A DNA stretch of 64,000 nucleotides from Deinococcus sp. KSM4-11 (lineage in GTDB: Bacteria; Deinococcota; Deinococci; Deinococcales; Deinococcaceae), in the NCBI RefSeq assembly GCF_004801415.1, contig NZ_SSNX01000001.1:558001-622000 (forward strand). Direction: 5' to 3'. The translations under genes and the position numbers were made by a program. Below the pieces are notes generated by a model. That model searched no databases. It had not been told where the DNA came from and worked only from the letters and a program-made list of their open reading frames with translations. Every line of letters starts with the position of its first letter. Position 1 is the stretch's first letter. Below, piece after piece: positions 16,866-31,693 of the stretch.

Positions 16866-18623
16866 ATGAAGAAAGCCCTGACCCTTGCTCTTGCCCTGAT
16901 GGGAAGCGGTGCCTTCGCGGCGCCGTTCGTGCTGCCGGCGGCCTGGATGGCGCAAAACCCCAGCGAAGCCAAGACCGGCGGCGAGTTCCGTCAGTCGAGC
17001 ATCTCCGACTTCAAGACCTTCAACCCCTTCACGACCGCCGAAGCCGGCAACATCCCGGATCTCATCTCCGGTCTCGTTGGGCTGTACACGCAGGATCCCA
17101 CCAACGACAAGTTCATCCCACAGATGGCGGATGCGATGCCGACCATCAGCAACAACGGCAAGAGATTCGTCGTGAAGATCCGCCAGGGCATGAAGTTCAG
17201 CGACGGCCAGGCCATCACTGCCGACGACTGGGTCACCACCTTCAAGCTCCACACTGACGACAAGATTGGCAGCAACTCCTACGACAACTTCTTCCTGAAC
17301 GACAAGCCGATCACGGTCAAGAAGCTCGACACCTACACGCTGCAGTTCGACTTCCCGCAGGTGAGCGCCAGCGCCCTGAACCGCATGTCCTATACGCCCT
17401 GGCCCGACCATATCTTCGGGCCGGTGTACAAGAGCAAGGGCGCCGACGGCATCAAGGCGATGTGGGGCCTGAGCACTGCTCCTTCGACCGTCGTCTCGCC
17501 TGGCCCCTGGACCATCAGCAGCTACTCCGCTGGGCAGCGCACGGTGCTCAAGAAGAACCCCGCTTTCGGCGAGTGGTTCAAAGATGGCGCCGGGAAGCCC
17601 CTGCCGTACCTCGACACCGAGAGCTTCACGATCGTGAAGGATCTCAACGCGGATCTTGCCGCCTACCTGGCCGGACAGATCGACGTTTTCGGCGCGAGCA
17701 AGGCCGACGACCTCGCCCAGATCAAGAAGGCCATCGACGGCGGCAACCTCAAGGCGACGCTGGTGCCGAACGTCGGCCCGAACTCCACGTCCCAGTGGAT
17801 CGTCTTCAACTGGAACAAGGCGGGCGACGCCACCAAGCAGAAGCTGTTCCGCGACGTGCGCTTCCGTCAGGCCATGAGCCACATCGCCAACCGTCAGGCC
17901 ATGATCCAGCTCGCGCTGGGCGGCCTGGGCAGCGAGGTTTACTCCGGCGTGTACCCGGTCTTCAAGAACTACCAGTACGCCAGCACGCCCACCTACAAGT
18001 ACGATCTGGCGGCGGCCACCAAACTGCTGAACCAGATGGGCTACACCAAGAAGAACAGCGACGGCTACCTGGTCGACAAGGCCGGGAAGGTGCTGGAATT
18101 CACCCTGACCACCAACTCCGGCAACAACGTCCGTGAGCAGCTCGGCCAGATCTTCCGCGACGAGGCCAAGAAGGTCGGCGTGAAGGTGAACTTCACCCCG
18201 GTGGACTTCAACACCCTGGTTGGCCAGCTGCTGGCCAAGGGCGCGGATCGTCCCTTCGACGCGATCCTGCTGGGACTCTCCGGCGGCGACAACATCTGGC
18301 CCTACGGCAGCAACGTGGTGCCCTGTGGCGGCAACCTGCACGCCTACAACGTGCCCAGCGACGGCAAGTGCCTGAACGCCCAGGAAAACCTGATGACCAA
18401 GCTGTACTACCAGGGAGACCAGACCCTCGACGACGATGCCCGCCGCAAGATCGGCGAGCAGCTCTCCAAGGTCGAGGGGCAGAACCTGGGCTTCATCTAC
18501 CTGGTGGCCACGAACTACCACGTCACATACAACAACCGCCTCGGCGGCGAGTACAAACGTGACCTGTGGGATTCCTACTACGGCTCACGTCCGGGCACCG
18601 GCCTGACGACCTTCATCAAGTAA
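16866..18623 (+). CDS. ABC transporter substrate-binding protein, family 5 (peptide/oligopeptide type)
   Basis: 585-aa extracytoplasmic binding protein of the OppA/DppA (SBP family 5) class. The N-terminus MKKALTLALALMGSGAFA is a Sec signal peptide with an AxA cleavage site and no lipobox Cys, so the protein is secreted into the periplasm-like space rather than lipid-anchored. Family features are the DFKTFNPFTTAE start of the mature domain, FVVKIRQGMKFSDGQAITADDWVTTFK and DVRFRQAMSHIANRQAMI. It is first in a five-gene operon with its own strong promoter and a good SD, consistent with high expression of the binding protein relative to the permeases. Ligand unknown: dipeptides, oligopeptides or other solutes. 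Confidence 0.92.
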   Translation: MKKALTLALALMGSGAFAAPFVLPAAWMAQNPSEAKTGGEFRQSSISDFKTFNPFTTAEAGNIPDLISGLVGLYTQDPTNDKFIPQMADAMPTISNNGKRFVVKIRQGMKFSDGQAITADDWVTTFKLHTDDKIGSNSYDNFFLNDKPITVKKLDTYTLQFDFPQVSASALNRMSYTPWPDHIFGPVYKSKGADGIKAMWGLSTAPSTVVSPGPWTISSYSAGQRTVLKKNPAFGEWFKDGAGKPLPYLDTESFTIVKDLNADLAAYLAGQIDVFGASKADDLAQIKKAIDGGNLKATLVPNVGPNSTSQWIVFNWNKAGDATKQKLFRDVRFRQAMSHIANRQAMIQLALGGLGSEVYSGVYPVFKNYQYASTPTYKYDLAAATKLLNQMGYTKKNSDGYLVDKAGKVLEFTLTTNSGNNVREQLGQIFRDEAKKVGVKVNFTPVDFNTLVGQLLAKGADRPFDAILLGLSGGDNIWPYGSNVVPCGGNLHAYNVPSDGKCLNAQENLMTKLYYQGDQTLDDDARRKIGEQLSKVEGQNLGFIYLVATNYHVTYNNRLGGEYKRDLWDSYYGSRPGTGLTTFIK

Positions 18624-18645
18624 CGATCAACCAGTCCCACATGGA

Positions 18646-18677
18646 CGGGGGTGGTTCGCGCTCGCGGGCTGCCCCCG
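18646..18677 (+). other. intercistronic hairpin between binding protein and permease
   Basis: CGGGGG (18646-18651) pairs with CCCCCG (18672-18677) around a 20-nt loop that itself has CGCG repeats. It lies between the stop of the binding-protein gene and the SD of the first permease. Such hairpins commonly stabilise the upstream mRNA or attenuate, giving more binding protein than permease; that role is inferred. Confidence 0.45.
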
Positions 18678-18702
18678 CCCCCATGGCACACAGGAGAACT
18701 GC

Positions 18703-19683
18703 ATGATTCCCTTCCTTGTCAGGCGACTGGTTCAGGCGATTCCCACGCTGCTGCTGTCCAGTCTCCTGATCTTTTTCGTGATCTCACTGGCCCCGGGAGA
18801 TTTCCTGACCCCGGCGCGGCTGAACCCGAACATCTCCCAGGCCCGCCTGGACGCCCTGACGCACAATTTCGGGCTGGACAAGCCGCTGGTCGAGCAGTAT
18901 TTCCTGTGGCTCAAGAACATCCTGCACGGCGAATTCGGCCTGTCCTTCTCGTATCAGGCGCCGGTGTGGAACATCATGATCCCGCGCATCGCCAATTCGC
19001 TGTGGCTGGTGCTGCTCATCACCGTCGTGTTCTACGGCATTGCCATCCCGGTCGGCGTGTTCGGGGCCGTCCGGCAGAACAGCCTGGGCGACCGCAGCGT
19101 CAACGTGTTCATGTACTTCCTGCTGGGATTCCCGAGCTTCTTCCTGGCGCTGATCGCCCTGTATGCACTGTTGCAGATCATCTTCGCGACGCACTGGGCC
19201 ATCCCGATCGGGGGCATGACCAGCGCAGATCACGACACCCTGTCTCCCGGCGGCAAGATCTGGGACGTGTTCAGACACCTGCTGGTTCCTGGAATCCTGC
19301 TTGGCATTCATTCCACGGCGGGACTCTCGCGGTACGTCCGCGCCCTGATGCTCGAGGTCATGAATTCCGACTACATCCGCACCGCCCGCGCCAAGGGGGT
19401 CAGCGAGTCGTCGGCCATCTGGAAGCACACCTTCCGCAACGCCATCCTGCCCATCGTGGCAGGGATCGGCGGTGAACTGCCCGGACTGATCAGTGGGGCC
19501 GGGTTCATCGAGGTGGTCTTCGCCTATCCGGGCATCACACCCATGCTGCTCGACGCCCTGAATGCCCAGGATCTGTACCTGATCGCGGGCTTCACCATGA
19601 TGACGACCATTCTGCTGATCATCGGCAATGCCATCAGCGACATGCTGCTTGCCTTCGTCGATCCGCGCGTGAAACTGGGGTGA
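18703..19683 (+). CDS. ABC transporter permease (DppB/OppB type)
   Basis: 326-aa inner-membrane permease. The N-terminal helix is followed by the conserved IFFVISLAPGDF region, then six transmembrane helices. The ATP-ase-contact EAA loop is visible at NSDYIRTARAKGVSESSAIWKH. AGGAG precedes the ATG by 7 nt. Its TGA overlaps the GTG of the second permease (GTGA), so the heteromeric permease pair is coupled. Confidence 0.93.
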   Translation: MIPFLVRRLVQAIPTLLLSSLLIFFVISLAPGDFLTPARLNPNISQARLDALTHNFGLDKPLVEQYFLWLKNILHGEFGLSFSYQAPVWNIMIPRIANSLWLVLLITVVFYGIAIPVGVFGAVRQNSLGDRSVNVFMYFLLGFPSFFLALIALYALLQIIFATHWAIPIGGMTSADHDTLSPGGKIWDVFRHLLVPGILLGIHSTAGLSRYVRALMLEVMNSDYIRTARAKGVSESSAIWKHTFRNAILPIVAGIGGELPGLISGAGFIEVVFAYPGITPMLLDALNAQDLYLIAGFTMMTTILLIIGNAISDMLLAFVDPRVKLG

Positions 19684-20822
19684 ATGTGACGACCACTGCA
19701 CCTACGCCCCCGCAGTCCGCGCCACGTCAGCGTGGGCAGTCCCAGCTCAGCGTCGCCTGGGGCCAGTTCCGCAAGAACCGCCTGGCCCGCTTCGGTGGGG
19801 TGTGCCTGATCCTGCTCTACGTGATGGCGCTGTTCGCACCCTTCATCGCCCCAGATGGCCTGTCGAACTACTCGACGACCAACATCACCAAGTTCCACCC
19901 GCCCACCCCGATTCACATTCGCAATCCAAAAACCGGCGCCTACACCCGGCCGTTCGTGTTCCAGTACACGCAACAGCTGAACATGGACACCTTCGTGAAC
20001 GAGGTGCGGCCCACCGAGGAGATGTGCCCCATCTACCTCGGTGCCCGGGGCGACTCCTATAAGCTCTTCGGTCTGATCCCGAGCAACGTCCACCTGTTCG
20101 GGACGGGCAATCCGGACTGCAAGGTGTACCTGTTCGGCGCCGAGACCCTCGGCCGCGACCTGTTCACGCGCGTCATGTACGCCTCACAGATCTCGCTGAC
20201 CATCGGCCTGGGCGCCACCATCCTCACCACCCTGATCGGCCTGTTCGCTGGGGCTGCCGCCGCGTACTTCGGTGGCGTGGTCGACACGCTGGTCATGCGT
20301 CTGGTCGAGGTGCTGGCCGCGATTCCCACGCTGTTCCTGCTGATCCTGCTGCGCGCCATCTTCCCGCAGAACATCAACCCGATCTTCGCGCTGTACGTGG
20401 TGCTGCTGCTGCTGGCCTTCGTCAGCTGGGGCGGCCTGGCACGAGTCACCCGTGGGCAACTCCTCAGCGTGCGCGAGCTGGACTTCGTGGCGGCGGCCAA
20501 ATCACTCGGCGCGAGCGACAACCGCATCATGTGGCGGCACCTGCTGCCCACCATGACCACGTACACCATCGTGACCCTTAGCCTCGGGATTCCCGCCGCG
20601 ATCCTCACGGAATCCGGCCTGAGCTTTCTGGGTATCGGCGCCGTGGAACCCTACGTCTCGTGGGGCAGTCTGCTCACCCAGGCGCAGGAGGGCGGCTTCT
20701 CCAGCTTCACGTCGCGGCCGTGGGTGCTGATCCCGGGATTCTTCATCGTGTTCACGGTTATGTGCTTCCAGCTGCTCGGCGACGGCTTGAGGGACGCGTT
20801 TGACCCTCGCAAACGGCAGTAA
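19680..20822 (+). CDS. ABC transporter permease (DppC/OppC type)
   Basis: 380-aa partner permease, longer than E. coli DppC (300 aa) because of a ~90-residue extracytoplasmic insertion between helix 1 and the transport core (about residues 60-150, including MCPIYLGARGDSYKLF and NPDCKVYLFG) with two Cys that could form a disulfide. The core shows GAETLGRDLFTRVMYASQIS, the family start of the permease domain, and the EAA loop RELDFVAAAKSLGASDNRIMWRH. It ends 49 nt before the first ATPase gene. Confidence 0.92.
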   Translation: MNVTTTAPTPPQSAPRQRGQSQLSVAWGQFRKNRLARFGGVCLILLYVMALFAPFIAPDGLSNYSTTNITKFHPPTPIHIRNPKTGAYTRPFVFQYTQQLNMDTFVNEVRPTEEMCPIYLGARGDSYKLFGLIPSNVHLFGTGNPDCKVYLFGAETLGRDLFTRVMYASQISLTIGLGATILTTLIGLFAGAAAAYFGGVVDTLVMRLVEVLAAIPTLFLLILLRAIFPQNINPIFALYVVLLLLAFVSWGGLARVTRGQLLSVRELDFVAAAKSLGASDNRIMWRHLLPTMTTYTIVTLSLGIPAAILTESGLSFLGIGAVEPYVSWGSLLTQAQEGGFSSFTSRPWVLIPGFFIVFTVMCFQLLGDGLRDAFDPRKRQ

Positions 20823-20844
20823 TACCACTTTTAATAGGTATGAT
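20822..20844 (+). promoter_or_regulatory. possible internal promoter and inverted repeat before the ATPase genes
   Basis: ATACC (20822-20826) and GGTAT (20837-20841) form a short inverted repeat in an AT-rich patch directly after the permease stop, and TATGAT (20839-20844) is a good -10. No convincing -35. A GGAGG ribosome site at 20863-20867 follows. It may let the two ATPase genes be expressed separately. Confidence 0.35.
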
Positions 20845-20871
20845 GCGTAACGTGAATTTCCCGGAGGAACC

Positions 20872-22943
<2,072 letters not shown>

Positions 22944-22968
22944 GTCGGCGCGCCCCGCAGTCATCCCG

Positions 22969-22989
22969 TCCCGCTGGGGCGGGATTTTT
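22969..22989 (+). terminator. intrinsic terminator of the ABC transporter operon
   Basis: Stem TCCCGC/GCGGGA with loop TGGG, followed directly by five T (22985-22989). Begins 25 nt after the last ATPase stop. Confidence 0.85.
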
Positions 22990-23050
22990 CTGTTCCGTTT
23001 CTGATCGAACCTCTCACATCTCACAATTCGGTTAAGGGCACCATGACCGC

Positions 23051-24346
23051 ATGAAACCCAGTTCCAACCGATGCGCTCTGCTCGCCGCCGCCCTCATCTC
23101 GTCCCAGGCCCTCGCCACGGATCTGCGCATCTACCCGTCCTTTACCGAAGTCCGTCAGCCCGTCACGTCCACCGGCACCACGCTGGACGTCACCCTGCCC
23201 CAGGCCGCGTGGGAAAACGTCCTGGCGGGATCGCTCGACCTGGAGGGCCTGCCCTTCGACAGTGTGGCCCAGACGCAGCAGGCCAACTGGCTGAGTGGCC
23301 TGGAAGGCAAGACTGTGTACCTGCGCCGGGGCGACAAGACCGAACCCGTCACGCTCGTGCGCGCCCGTGACCTGCTGGTCAAGGACGCGCAGGGACGGTT
23401 TTTCAACGTGAACTTCGGCGACCTGCAGTTCACCGCTCCCCCGCCGCTGAACCCCCAGAGCCCCAGTCAGACCCTCACGTACACCCTGCCCAAGGCCGGG
23501 AGCGGCACGCTGACCTACCTGACCCGCGCCATCACCTGGGCGCCGCGCTACACCCTGAAGGCCAGCAGTGACGGCGCGAACCTGAGCGCTCTGGCCGACC
23601 TGCGCAACACCACGGAACTGCCGTACACGGTCAAGGCCACGGAACTGTATGCCGGCGACGTGACCGTGCAGGCCAACCCACAGGCCGAGGCGTCAGGCTA
23701 CGCCAACGACGCGCTCATGCGCGCCGTGCCCAGCGCCGCCGCGCCCGCCCCCAAGATCCAGAGCCAGGGCGAACTGCGCGGACTGACCCGCTACGACCTC
23801 ACCACGCCCTTCACGCTGCCCGCCAACAGCGTCATCACGCTGCCGTTCCTGACGCCGAAACTCACCAAGTTCGAACGCTATGTGGGCCTGGACACCTATT
23901 TCAACAGCGGCACCCAGGACGGCACCTTGAACCGTTTTTACCGCCTGGAAGCGGATCAGCGCCTTCCCGCCGGCCCCCTGACCGTGCGCGAGGACGGTCG
24001 TCTGGTCGGACAGACCAGCCTGCCCGACACGCGCGAGGGCGGCACCATCAACTTCAGCCTGGGCGAGGATCCCGATGTCGAATACACCCGCACGGCGCAG
24101 CTCGTCCGGCAGGATAAGGACACCAAGGGCAACGTCACCCGCACCACGTACAAGGTCACGTACGCCTTCGAGAGCAGCAAGGATCGCCCCATCCGCGCCG
24201 AGATCAGCGAGCGCATCGGCGGCCGGATCATCATCATCGACGCCCTGAGCCCCGTGCAGAACCAGGGCGTGGCCAGCCTGAAACTCGACATTCCCGCCAA
24301 GGGCAAGATCAGCAAGAGCTTCACCGTGGTGATCGCGAACAGCTGA
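23051..24346 (+). CDS. secreted DUF4139-type protein
   Basis: 431-aa exported protein. The signal peptide is MKPSSNRCALLAAALISSQALA, cleaved after an AxA-like site. The mature part resembles DUF4139 (mucoidy-inhibitor MuiA-related) proteins: an N-terminal beta region TDLRIYPSFTEVRQPV, then the domain core with ITWAPRYTLKAS and LADLRNTTELPYTVKATELYAGDV. An N-terminal DUF4140-like part seems replaced by a shorter beta region. Function in Deinococcus unknown; envelope or surface role is inferred from export. The nearer ATG at 23043 runs into a stop after three codons. Unrelated in direction to metF, on which it converges. Confidence 0.77.
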   Translation: MKPSSNRCALLAAALISSQALATDLRIYPSFTEVRQPVTSTGTTLDVTLPQAAWENVLAGSLDLEGLPFDSVAQTQQANWLSGLEGKTVYLRRGDKTEPVTLVRARDLLVKDAQGRFFNVNFGDLQFTAPPPLNPQSPSQTLTYTLPKAGSGTLTYLTRAITWAPRYTLKASSDGANLSALADLRNTTELPYTVKATELYAGDVTVQANPQAEASGYANDALMRAVPSAAAPAPKIQSQGELRGLTRYDLTTPFTLPANSVITLPFLTPKLTKFERYVGLDTYFNSGTQDGTLNRFYRLEADQRLPAGPLTVREDGRLVGQTSLPDTREGGTINFSLGEDPDVEYTRTAQLVRQDKDTKGNVTRTTYKVTYAFESSKDRPIRAEISERIGGRIIIIDALSPVQNQGVASLKLDIPAKGKISKSFTVVIANS

Positions 24347-24415
24347 CCGCCCACTGACCAGCGTGATGAACAGGGCTTCCCGCTTCAGGCAGGGGAGCCT
24401 CGTTCTTGCGTCCCC

Positions 24416-25167
24416 TTAGAGAATGCCTTCCAGATAGGCCAGGACGTCCACCTTCACGGGCATGAAATAGGCGTGTTGATTTCGCTCGCGGGCGAACCGC
24501 AGCAGGTCGGCGGCGAAGGCGCGGTTGCACTCCAGCGTGGGCGTGAACGTCCGGGGAAACACGGCGTGGTTGCGCGCCCGCCAGTAGTTCAGGCTGGATT
24601 CAGTGAGGATGCTCGTCGCGCCCCACCACATCTGCGCGCCGTCCGGAATCAGGTCGCTGTAGGCGTCCATGACGCGCAGGTCGAAGAACGGCTGCGTGAA
24701 AAACCCGGTCGCGCCGGCGTCCAGCTTGCGCTCCAGGTAATCACGTTCCCGCGCGAACGACTGCCGGTATGGATCGAGGCCGGCGTACACGGTCAGGTGC
24801 GGAGCGTCGCGCCGGACGCGGCGGATGAGATCCACGGCGTCCTGGTCGTACACCCTCGCGCTCATGTCCGCGGGGGCGTCACCCGTGACGACCAGCACCT
24901 CGGTGATACCGTGCTCGTCCAAGCTGGACAGGAAGGGGAGGGCTTCGCGTGGGTTGAAATCCACCGCGCGCAGATGCGGCACCGCCCGGTGGTAGGGCCG
25001 GGCGTACGAGCAGCCCAGCCACGAGCGCAGTGAATAGCGCGTCAGGTCCGGCACGTTCACGGTGTCCACCCCAGGCAGTGACGCCACCACCTGGGCGATC
25101 TCGGCCCGCAGACCGCTGCGCGAACGGGGCACGAGTTCCACCGAAATGCGCGTCTCGGGCCGGGCGG

Positions 25168-25171
<4 letters not shown>
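24416..25171 (-). CDS. metF: methylenetetrahydrofolate reductase MetF
   Basis: Reduces 5,10-methylene-THF to 5-methyl-THF, the methyl donor used by MetH next to it. 251 aa, a short member of the family (E. coli MetF is 296 aa). Motifs: ISVELVPR at the N-terminus, VNVPD, the folate/FAD region [34 protein letters not shown] and the C-terminal FMPVKV. The start is the TTG at 25171, whose bases overlap the metH TGA (TTGA); the longer frame to 25360 is antisense to metH. Coupling with metH under one riboswitch fits one-carbon supply to methionine. Confidence 0.88.
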
Positions 25172-28866
<3,695 letters not shown>

Positions 28867-28888
28867 ACTCCACCTCAGTGATGTCAAC

Positions 28889-28906
28889 GGCCGCCAGTGT
28901 GCGGCC
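28889..28906 (-). other. hairpin in metH leader between riboswitch and start codon
   Basis: GGCCGC/GCGGCC stem with a 6-nt loop, 22 nt upstream of the metH GTG and close to its GAGG ribosome site. No T-run follows, so it may belong to a translational rather than terminator-type expression platform. Confidence 0.4.
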
Positions 28907-28980
28907 AAAGTCGTCGTTCGCGCCAGTCCAGCGCCGCCTCCGGGCCATCGTCCCCGCGCGCACCATCGTCAGCGCACCCA

Positions 28981-29076
28981 CGCGGGTCTTTCCTGAGGGC
29001 ACCGCGCCGAAATGTTGGCCGGTTGCCACGCCATCACGGGGCAGGAAACACCCTCCGGCGATTCTGGATGACCGCG
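28981..29076 (-). ncRNA. SAM-I (S-box) riboswitch upstream of metH-metF
   Basis: Read on the minus strand, 96 nt contain the SAM-I core in order: P1 5' strand CGCGGTC (29076-29070), the invariant GGAGGG (29056-29051), GATGG...GGCAACC (GGCAACC at 29027-29021), a GGCC...GGC P3 hairpin, GGTGCC (29003-28998) with the A/G-rich 3' junction, and P1 3' strand GACCCGCG (28988-28981), which pairs with the 5' strand with one bulged C. These conserved blocks bind S-adenosylmethionine in the family. TATGCT at 29098-29103 is a plausible -10. High SAM would be expected to shut off metH and metF. Confidence 0.85.
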
Positions 29077-29103
29077 CCCAAGGGGCACGATGGCGCCAGC
29101 ATA

Positions 29104-29418
29104 GCGCACGCCCAGCACGGAAAAAGGGACGTGGAGTGGACAGGGGTGGGTGAACGTGCAAGCCCCACTCGAAGCGGCCGGTATCGGAGCGACCGACCGG
29201 CGCTGGATGATTCAGGTGGCACTAGACGGGCCTGGGTGTCACCCGCCGCTGTCGGAGCAGGTCGCCGGGTCGGAGGCTGCACTTATCGTCGTCTGGGTTG
29301 ATGCTGGACTCGGGGTGATTCCGAACCACCGCGTCACGTCGGCCTCTGGTGTTGGTCAATTCCACACGCACCACAGCAGGGAACGGATTGCGGGCGTCCG
29401 GGCAGGTAGGCTGTGACC
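29104..29418. other. intergenic region between metH leader and secreted protein gene
   Basis: Holds the upstream part of the minus-strand metH promoter at one end and TAGGCT (29407-29412), the -10 of the next plus-strand gene, at the other. An 88-codon open frame (29150-29416) is present but its codon third positions are less GC-rich than neighbouring genes and it ends on the next gene's promoter; I see no convincing gene here. Confidence 0.5.
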
Positions 29419-29994
29419 ATGCTCCGTCACGTCCTGGTTCTTGCTGCGCTGGCCCTGATCCCGCTCGCGTGGGCCCAGGACGTGTCGATCGTTCCTGAAA
29501 TTCCGCCGCTGCCCGCCGACACGCTCCCGGCGCCTGCCGTGCCTGCACCGGTGGTCGTACCGCCCAGTCTGGCCGCACCGACCACCGTGCCGCTTGCGCC
29601 GAAGCCGGTGGCCCTGCCGGGTGTCCGTGGCACGCTCACCGTGGCGCGCACTTTGAAGGGGGTGGTGCCGCTGACCTTCACGATCCGCGCTGGCGGCACG
29701 CCCATTAAGTTCGGTGTGCGGCGTGACAACTCCCAGAATTGCGCCTTCGCGCCACTGGTTCGGGTCGTGCAGGTCGGAACGCAGCAGGTCGTCTATCCCG
29801 CCGCTGGTAGCCAGAAGCGACTGTGCACCCAGGAGATCGTCACGAAATCCACGGCTTCCACCGGCATGGTGTCGTTCAGCCGCGACCTGACCCTGCCGCC
29901 CGGCGAGTACATGGTGGAGAGTTGGCTGACCGGCCTGGCGAACGGCCAGCTCGTCAAGGTGGCGGCCATTCCGGTGCGCGTGTCGGTGAAGTGA
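29419..29994 (+). CDS. secreted proline-rich protein of unknown function
   Basis: 191 aa. Signal peptide MLRHVLVLAALALIPLAWA, cleaved before QDVS. Residues ~25-65 are a Pro/Ala/Val-rich linker; the rest (from VRGTLTVARTLKGVVPLTF) is a beta-rich domain with two Cys (NCAF and RLCTQ) that could pair. The C-terminal half (YMVESWLTGLANGQLVKVAAIPVRVSVK) resembles a beta-sandwich edge. TAGGCT is 6 nt before the ATG at 29419, which I prefer over the GTG two codons upstream. No recognised family. Confidence 0.75.
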   Translation: MLRHVLVLAALALIPLAWAQDVSIVPEIPPLPADTLPAPAVPAPVVVPPSLAAPTTVPLAPKPVALPGVRGTLTVARTLKGVVPLTFTIRAGGTPIKFGVRRDNSQNCAFAPLVRVVQVGTQQVVYPAAGSQKRLCTQEIVTKSTASTGMVSFSRDLTLPPGEYMVESWLTGLANGQLVKVAAIPVRVSVK

Positions 29995-30062
29995 GACCCC
30001 CGCGGGCCACTCTGTTTGGGCGGAAGCAATTCCGGACGGCGCCGGTGCGGTAGCGTCAGGTC

Positions 30063-30758
30063 ATGAGTTCTGCAGCGAGGCCCGTGACCCTGATCACCGG
30101 TTCGGTCGGCGGGATCGGCACGGCCCTGGCCCACCTGCTGGCGCCGGCACATGACGTGATTCTGTGCGGCCGTGATCCTGGTCGCCTGGAGGCGCTGCGG
30201 GCGGAGGTGGGCGGCGGGACACTCGTGCTCGATCTGGAGCGTCCGGAGACGTTCGGGGCGGCGGTGGCGGCGCTTGGACGCGTGACGAACGTGGTGCACA
30301 ACGCCGGGGTCGTGGAGCTTGGGCCGGTGGCGGCGCAGGGGCACGAAGTCTGGACGCGCACGCTGGCGGTCAATACCGTCGCCCCGGCCGAGCTGACCCG
30401 CGTGCTGCTGCCCAGGCTCCGGGAGGAGCGGGGCGCCGTGGTGTTCGTAAATTCTGGCGCGGGCCTGAGCGCGAACGCGGGCTGGGCCTCGTACGCGGCC
30501 AGCAAGTTCGCGCTGCGTGCCCTGGCCGAGGCCCTCCGCGCCGAGGAGGCCCCGTACGGCGTCCGGGTGGGCACGGTGTACCCTGGCCGCACCGCGACGG
30601 CCATGCAGGCCCGCGTGCGTGCCCAGGAGGGCGGCGTCTACACCCCCGAGGCATACATCGAACCGCTCAGTGTGGCCCGCGCGATTCAGCTCATGCTCGA
30701 CGCTCCCGCTGACGCGGAGTTCACCGACCTAACCATCCGGGCGAGGCCCCGCGTGTGA
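30063..30758 (+). CDS. short-chain dehydrogenase/reductase
   Basis: 231-aa Rossmann-fold oxidoreductase of the classical SDR type. Cofactor motif TGSVGGIGTAL (TGxxxGxG), the NNAG equivalent is VHNAGVVELG, the active-site Ser is in FVNSGAG and the YxxxK motif is YAASK. A basic residue after beta2 (CGRDPGRLEAL) suggests NADP(H). Substrate unknown. TAGCGT at 30051-30056 lies 6 nt before the ATG (leaderless). The stop overlaps the next gene (GTGA). Confidence 0.92.
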   Translation: MSSAARPVTLITGSVGGIGTALAHLLAPAHDVILCGRDPGRLEALRAEVGGGTLVLDLERPETFGAAVAALGRVTNVVHNAGVVELGPVAAQGHEVWTRTLAVNTVAPAELTRVLLPRLREERGAVVFVNSGAGLSANAGWASYAASKFALRALAEALRAEEAPYGVRVGTVYPGRTATAMQARVRAQEGGVYTPEAYIEPLSVARAIQLMLDAPADAEFTDLTIRARPRV

Positions 30759-31693
30759 GCGAAGGGCCGACCTTCGACGTGATCGTCGTCGGGGCCGGGC
30801 CGGCCGGTCTGAGCGCCGCACTGACGCTGGGGCGCTCGCGCCGCCGGGTGCTGCTGCTCGACGGAGGGCCACCCCGCAACGCCCCGGTCGACGCCGCGCA
30901 CGGCCTCCTCACCCGCGACGGCATTCGTCCCGCCGCCCTGAAAGCCCAGGCACTGGCCGATCTTGAACCCTACGGGGTCGACATCCGGCACGAACTGGCC
31001 CGCGAGGTTCGGCTGGTCGATGGCGCGTTCCGTGTGCGGATCGGGCTGGATTGGCTCCGCACCCGTCGCCTCCTCTTCGCCACCGGCGTGCGGGATGTCC
31101 TGCCGAACGTGGCTGGGCTGCGAGAACGCTGGGGAACCGGCGTGTACCACTGTCCGTACTGTGACGGCTGGGAGCATCACGGCAAGGCGCTGGGCGTCTA
31201 CGGCCGGGGTCAGACTGGGCACCACCTGGCCCTGACCGTCCGGGCGTGGTCAGACCGCGTAACCCTGCTGAGCGACGGCCCCAGCCTGCTCACCCCGGCG
31301 CAATGCCAGGATCTGGAACGGGTGGGGATCCGGGTGCGGGAGCAGTCGATCCGCGCCCTGACCGGGCAGGACGGCGTCTGCGTGAGCTTCCACGGCGCGC
31401 CGCCCCTGGCCCTGGATGCCGTGTTCGTCTCGCCGGAACAGGAGCAGGGCAGCTCCCTGCCCGCCGCGCTGGGCTGTGAGCTGAACGACCGGGGCCGCGT
31501 GGTCGTCGACGCGAATGGCGAGACCAGCGTGCCGGGCGTGTGGGCCACCGGCGATATGACCGGCGCGCCCCAGTACGTGGTGCACGCGGCGGCGGTCGGC
31601 ATGCAGGCGGCCACCTGCATCAACACCAGCCTGATCCACGAGGATGTCCGGGCCCTGGGCGCGGCCTTCCACAAGGGCCAGCTCTCCGAGTGA
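30755..31693 (+). CDS. thioredoxin reductase-like FAD/NAD(P)-dependent oxidoreductase
   Basis: 312 aa. FAD site VVGAGPAGLSAALTLGR at residues 8-24, redox motif CPYC in YHCPYCDGWEH, NAD(P) site GVYGRGQTGHHLAL and C-terminal FAD motif GVWATGDMTGAPQYV. The CPYC active site and overall length fit the TrxR-like family of small disulfide oxidoreductases; whether its partner is thioredoxin, bacilliredoxin or another thiol is unknown. Notably, the NAD(P) motif is GRGQTG rather than GxGxxA/G. Coupled by GTGA overlaps to the SDR upstream and the HAD gene downstream. Confidence 0.89.
   Translation: MSEGPTFDVIVVGAGPAGLSAALTLGRSRRRVLLLDGGPPRNAPVDAAHGLLTRDGIRPAALKAQALADLEPYGVDIRHELAREVRLVDGAFRVRIGLDWLRTRRLLFATGVRDVLPNVAGLRERWGTGVYHCPYCDGWEHHGKALGVYGRGQTGHHLALTVRAWSDRVTLLSDGPSLLTPAQCQDLERVGIRVREQSIRALTGQDGVCVSFHGAPPLALDAVFVSPEQEQGSSLPAALGCELNDRGRVVVDANGETSVPGVWATGDMTGAPQYVVHAAAVGMQAATCINTSLIHEDVRALGAAFHKGQLSE

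Noticed and set aside
29150..29416. 88-codon plus-strand open frame upstream of the 29419 gene
   Set aside because: Third codon positions are not as GC-rich as in neighbours, no SD or leaderless -10, and it runs into the next promoter.
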